Assembly: GCA_034666705.1 (NCBI GenBank)
Contig: JAXDLH010000467.1
Span: 1-7,606 of the forward strand
Direction of reading: 5' to 3'
Origin: JAXDLH01 sp034666705
Lineage (GTDB): Bacteria > Chloroflexota > UBA6077 > SHYK01
Length of the DNA: 7,606 nucleotides
Shown here: positions 5,902 to 7,606 of the stretch, piece by piece
How positions within the stretch are numbered: position 1 is the first letter of the stretch
Layout: every line of letters begins with the position of its first letter
The notes under the pieces: model-generated
What the model was told of the DNA's origin: nothing
The model's input: only the letters and a program-made list of their open reading frames with translations
Databases searched by the model: none
Made by a program: the position numbers and the translations under genes

Positions 5902-7029
5902 CTACGCCTTGCCGGGGAGCTTGCCGAAGAAGGGCAGCGGCACGGCATTGGCGTGCTTCTCCTCTTCCTCGGTCTCGAGCGCCAGAATGCTGATGCGCGC
6001 GGCGGTTTGCTCGGCTGCCTCATGGAACGCCTTCGCCAGCGCTGAGTCGGCTGCTGAGATCACCACCGGGGTGCCCTCATCGCCGCCCGCACGGATGCGC
6101 ACGTCGAGCGGGATGCGCCCGAGCAGCGGAATACCGTACTTCTTGCTGACGTGCTCCCCGCCGCCGTGGCCGAAGATCTCGGTGACCTCGCCGCAATGCG
6201 GGCAGGCAAAGAAGCTCATGTTCTCGATCACGCCGACAATCGGCACCCCGAGCTTGTCGAACATCGCGACACCCTTGACGACGTCTTGCAGGGCCACGTC
6301 TTGCGGGGTCGTGACGATGACGACCCCTGCGACCGGCACGAGCTGGGCGAGCGAGAGCGGTGCGTCCCCGGTGCCGGGCGGCAGGTCGACGACGAGATAG
6401 TCCAGCTCGCCCCATTCGACGTCACGCAGAAACTGATTGATCGCCCCATGGACCATCGGCCCACGCCAGATGACCGGGCTGTCGTCGTCGCTGATGAAGA
6501 AGCCGATCGACATCAGCTTGATACCGAAGCGGACCACCGGAACGATCTTGTTTTCTTCGTTGCCGTACAGTTGCGGCTTCTCACGCAGCCCCATCATCAG
6601 CGGAATGTTCGGGCCGTAGATATCGGCGTCGACCAGACCAACGCTGGCGCCGCTCTGGGCAAGCGCGAGGGCAAGGTTCGTGGAGACCGTGGACTTACCG
6701 ACTCCACCCTTGCCGCTGGCGACGGCGACGACGTTGCGGACCTTCGGAATCAGCGCCGCCGGTGCCTCTTTGCGGCTGGAGGCGACGTTCGACGACATCT
6801 TGACGTTCACGTCGCTCACACCGGGCAGTGCGAGGACGACGGAGCGCGCCTGATCGTGGAGGGCATCTTTGGCCGGACACGCGGGCGTGGTCAGTACGAC
6901 GTCGAATGCGACCCGGTTATCGTCGATCTTGAGATTCTGGATGAATCCAAGGGAGACGATGTCCCGATGCAGGTCGGGATCCTGCACTACTTTGAGTGCG
7001 TCGAGAACCTGCTCAGCGGTTACGGCCAT
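5902..7029 (-). CDS. mrp: Mrp/ApbC family iron-sulfur cluster carrier P-loop ATPase
   Basis: With the ATG at 7029 this is a 375-aa cytoplasmic protein of full family length. Residues about 4-80 form a MIP18-like (DUF59) domain with a T-P-A-C-P-A segment (C51). A variable linker leads to the Mrp/NBP35 ATPase domain (about 98-350). Its deviant Walker A is S-G-K-G-G-V-G-K-S (105-113), followed by V-D-A-D-I-Y-G-P (133-140), D-L-P-P-G-T-G-D (215-222) and the Fe-S-binding C-P-H-C (C276, C279) just before I-F-G-H-G-G-G. Family members bind a 4Fe-4S cluster between two subunits and deliver it to apoproteins. An in-frame GTG at 7038 would add three residues, but the AAGGAG at 7040-7045 sits only one base from it and ten from the ATG, so I chose the ATG. 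Promoter and glycosylase gene lie upstream; the repeat-bearing gap lies downstream. Confidence 0.97.
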   Translation of the reverse strand: MAVTAEQVLDALKVVQDPDLHRDIVSLGFIQNLKIDDNRVAFDVVLTTPACPAKDALHDQARSVVLALPGVSDVNVKMSSNVASSRKEAPAALIPKVRNVVAVASGKGGVGKSTVSTNLALALAQSGASVGLVDADIYGPNIPLMMGLREKPQLYGNEENKIVPVVRFGIKLMSIGFFISDDDSPVIWRGPMVHGAINQFLRDVEWGELDYLVVDLPPGTGDAPLSLAQLVPVAGVVIVTTPQDVALQDVVKGVAMFDKLGVPIVGVIENMSFFACPHCGEVTEIFGHGGGEHVSKKYGIPLLGRIPLDVRIRAGGDEGTPVVISAADSALAKAFHEAAEQTAARISILALETEEEEKHANAVPLPFFGKLPGKA

Positions 7030-7039
7030 TCTGGGCACA

Positions 7040-7045
7040 CTCCTT
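7040..7045 (-). promoter_or_regulatory. Ribosome binding site of mrp
   Basis: AAGGAG on the - strand lies ten bases before the ATG at 7029 and only one before the in-frame GTG at 7038, which decides for the ATG. Confidence 0.65.
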
Positions 7046-7065
7046 GTGCGTCGAAACGCAGGGAG

Positions 7066-7074
7066 ATGATACCA
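7066..7074 (-). promoter_or_regulatory. Probable extended -10 promoter of mrp
   Basis: On the - strand the sequence reads TGGTATCAT: a TGn extension plus TATCAT, five of six matches to TATAAT. It lies in an AT-rich stretch that stands out from the GC-rich surroundings. Transcription would begin near 7059, giving a leader of about 30 nt to the ATG. No good -35 hexamer is present at 16-18 nt, which is tolerated in extended -10 promoters. This implies mrp is transcribed independently of the glycosylase gene. Confidence 0.5.
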
Positions 7075-7103
7075 GACTACACTCCATTAATTGACATAAC
7101 GTA

Positions 7104-7119
7104 ATGCGAAGGCTCGCAT
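7104..7119 (-). terminator. Hairpin just after the DNA glycosylase stop, possible weak terminator
   Basis: ATGCGA and TCGCAT form a perfect six-pair stem with a four-base loop, starting one base after the stop codon. On the - strand it is followed by TACGTTATGT, which is only partly T-rich, so intrinsic termination would be weak. Its place between a stop codon and the mrp promoter suits a transcript end. Confidence 0.4.
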
Positions 7120-7120
7120 A

Positions 7121-7606
7121 TCACGGGATTGGCTGGCACGACTCGCAGTAGTAGGTCGTCCGGCCACCACCCTTGACCTGTCGCACGACCCCGCCACAGT
7201 CCTGGCAGACCGCCTGACTGTGCACGGTCGTCGAGAAGCAACCGGGAGCGCCGAACAGATCGGTGTAGTCGTTGTCGCCGCCCATGGATACCGAGCGCTC
7301 CAGCACCTCGCGCGCCGCATTGACCACGCGGAGGATCTCGTCGCTCGTCAACGAGCCAGCAGGTCGCAACGGATAGATCTTCGCGCGGACGAGAATCTCG
7401 TCCGAGTAGGCATTGCCAATCCCCGCGACCTGGCTCTGATCCATCAAGATCGCCTTCACCGGTTGCTTCGGCTTGCGGGCGAACGCCGCCGCGAGGTACT
7501 CGGGTGAGAAATTGGCCGAGAGCGGGTCTGGTCCGAACCCGGCCCGACGGGCTGCGGCGTCATCCGGGCCATAGAAGTGCGCATGGCCCATGAAGATGCG
7601 CTCGAG
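7121..7606 (-). CDS. mutM: Fpg/Nei family DNA glycosylase (MutM-like), C-terminal part, N-terminus beyond the window
   Basis: The frame is open to base 7606, and the ATG at 7591 is internal (L-E-R-I-F precedes it). The catalytic N-terminal proline and glutamate therefore lie outside the window and cannot be checked. What remains is the helix-two-turn-helix domain, with D-Q-S-Q-V-A-G-I-G-N-A-Y followed by D-E-I-L and A-K-I-Y-P, then a C-terminal zinc finger C-x2-C-x16-C-x2-C with G-G-R-T-T-Y-Y-C and a terminal C-Q. These enzymes remove oxidised purines such as 8-oxoguanine or FapyG and nick the abasic site in base-excision repair. The usual D-x-R-R-F-G loop that inserts residues into the DNA is replaced by H-A-H-F-Y-G, and the V-Y-G-R region by V-H-S-Q. 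It may belong to a less studied branch of the family, so the symbol is tentative. Confidence 0.9.
   Translation of the reverse strand, partial: LERIFMGHAHFYGPDDAAARRAGFGPDPLSANFSPEYLAAAFARKPKQPVKAILMDQSQVAGIGNAYSDEILVRAKIYPLRPAGSLTSDEILRVVNAAREVLERSVSMGGDNDYTDLFGAPGCFSTTVHSQAVCQDCGGVVRQVKGGGRTTYYCESCQPIP

Noticed and set aside
5676..6023. 115-codon - strand ORF through the mrp/peptidase gap
   Set aside because: Half overlaps mrp in another frame and the rest translates the palindromic repeat; no ribosome site or family resemblance.
6151..7104. 317-codon + strand ORF opposite mrp
   Set aside because: Antisense of mrp, rich in Asp/His/Arg, with no recognisable domain.
7091..7122. Perfect TTGACA on the + strand (7091-7096) with CATATC at 20-nt spacing
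   Set aside because: Spacing is too long and no + strand gene follows; it would only run antisense to the glycosylase gene.

Overview
The window is about 7.6 kb of GC-rich bacterial chromosome. Gene content and protein style (an Mrp with an N-terminal MIP18-like domain, an Hsp20 with a Chloroflexi-type N-terminus, a divergent TPP-dependent E1 pair, GTG starts) suggest a Chloroflexota bacterium, perhaps Thermomicrobia-like. That placement is recollection of protein style, not a search. Nothing marks the window as phage, plasmid or genomic island, and no rRNA, tRNA, CRISPR array or transposase gene was seen.

Layout, left to right. On the + strand, 1-1532 holds the C-terminal part of a TPP-dependent 2-oxoacid dehydrogenase E1 alpha subunit and the complete E1 beta subunit, whose start overlaps the alpha stop by 13 nt. 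All later genes are on the - strand, so E1 beta converges on them. Reading the - strand genes from low to high coordinate (3' to 5'), they are: a small heat-shock protein with an unusual C-terminal tail (1642-2271); a DksA/TraR-type zinc-finger protein (2301-2690); an unrecognised 201-aa protein with an internal duplication (2966-3571); an AAA+ ATPase with an N-terminal winged-helix-like region (3587-4897); a prepilin peptidase (4967-5683); Mrp/ApbC (5902-7029); and the C-terminal two-thirds or so of an Fpg/Nei DNA glycosylase (7121 to the window edge).

Likely transcription units are E1 alpha-beta; dksA/traR-like followed by hsp20 (29-nt gap); and prepilin peptidase, AAA+ ATPase and 201-aa protein (gaps of 69 and 15 nt). 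mrp has its own probable extended -10 promoter. The glycosylase gene ends in a small hairpin.

The part least explained by known biology is the AAA+ ATPase/201-aa pair beside the prepilin peptidase. The ATPase has all its AAA+ motifs, and its partner is two copies of one roughly 63-residue unit. Two intergenic spaces (1533-1641 and 5684-5901) share a diverged sequence of about 28-30 nt in opposite orientation, probably remnants of a dispersed palindromic repeat. Other departures from family norms are the E1 alpha subunit without its usual G-H-S loop, the ESFPASDPP tail on the Hsp20, and the glycosylase without the usual D-x-R-R-F-G loop.
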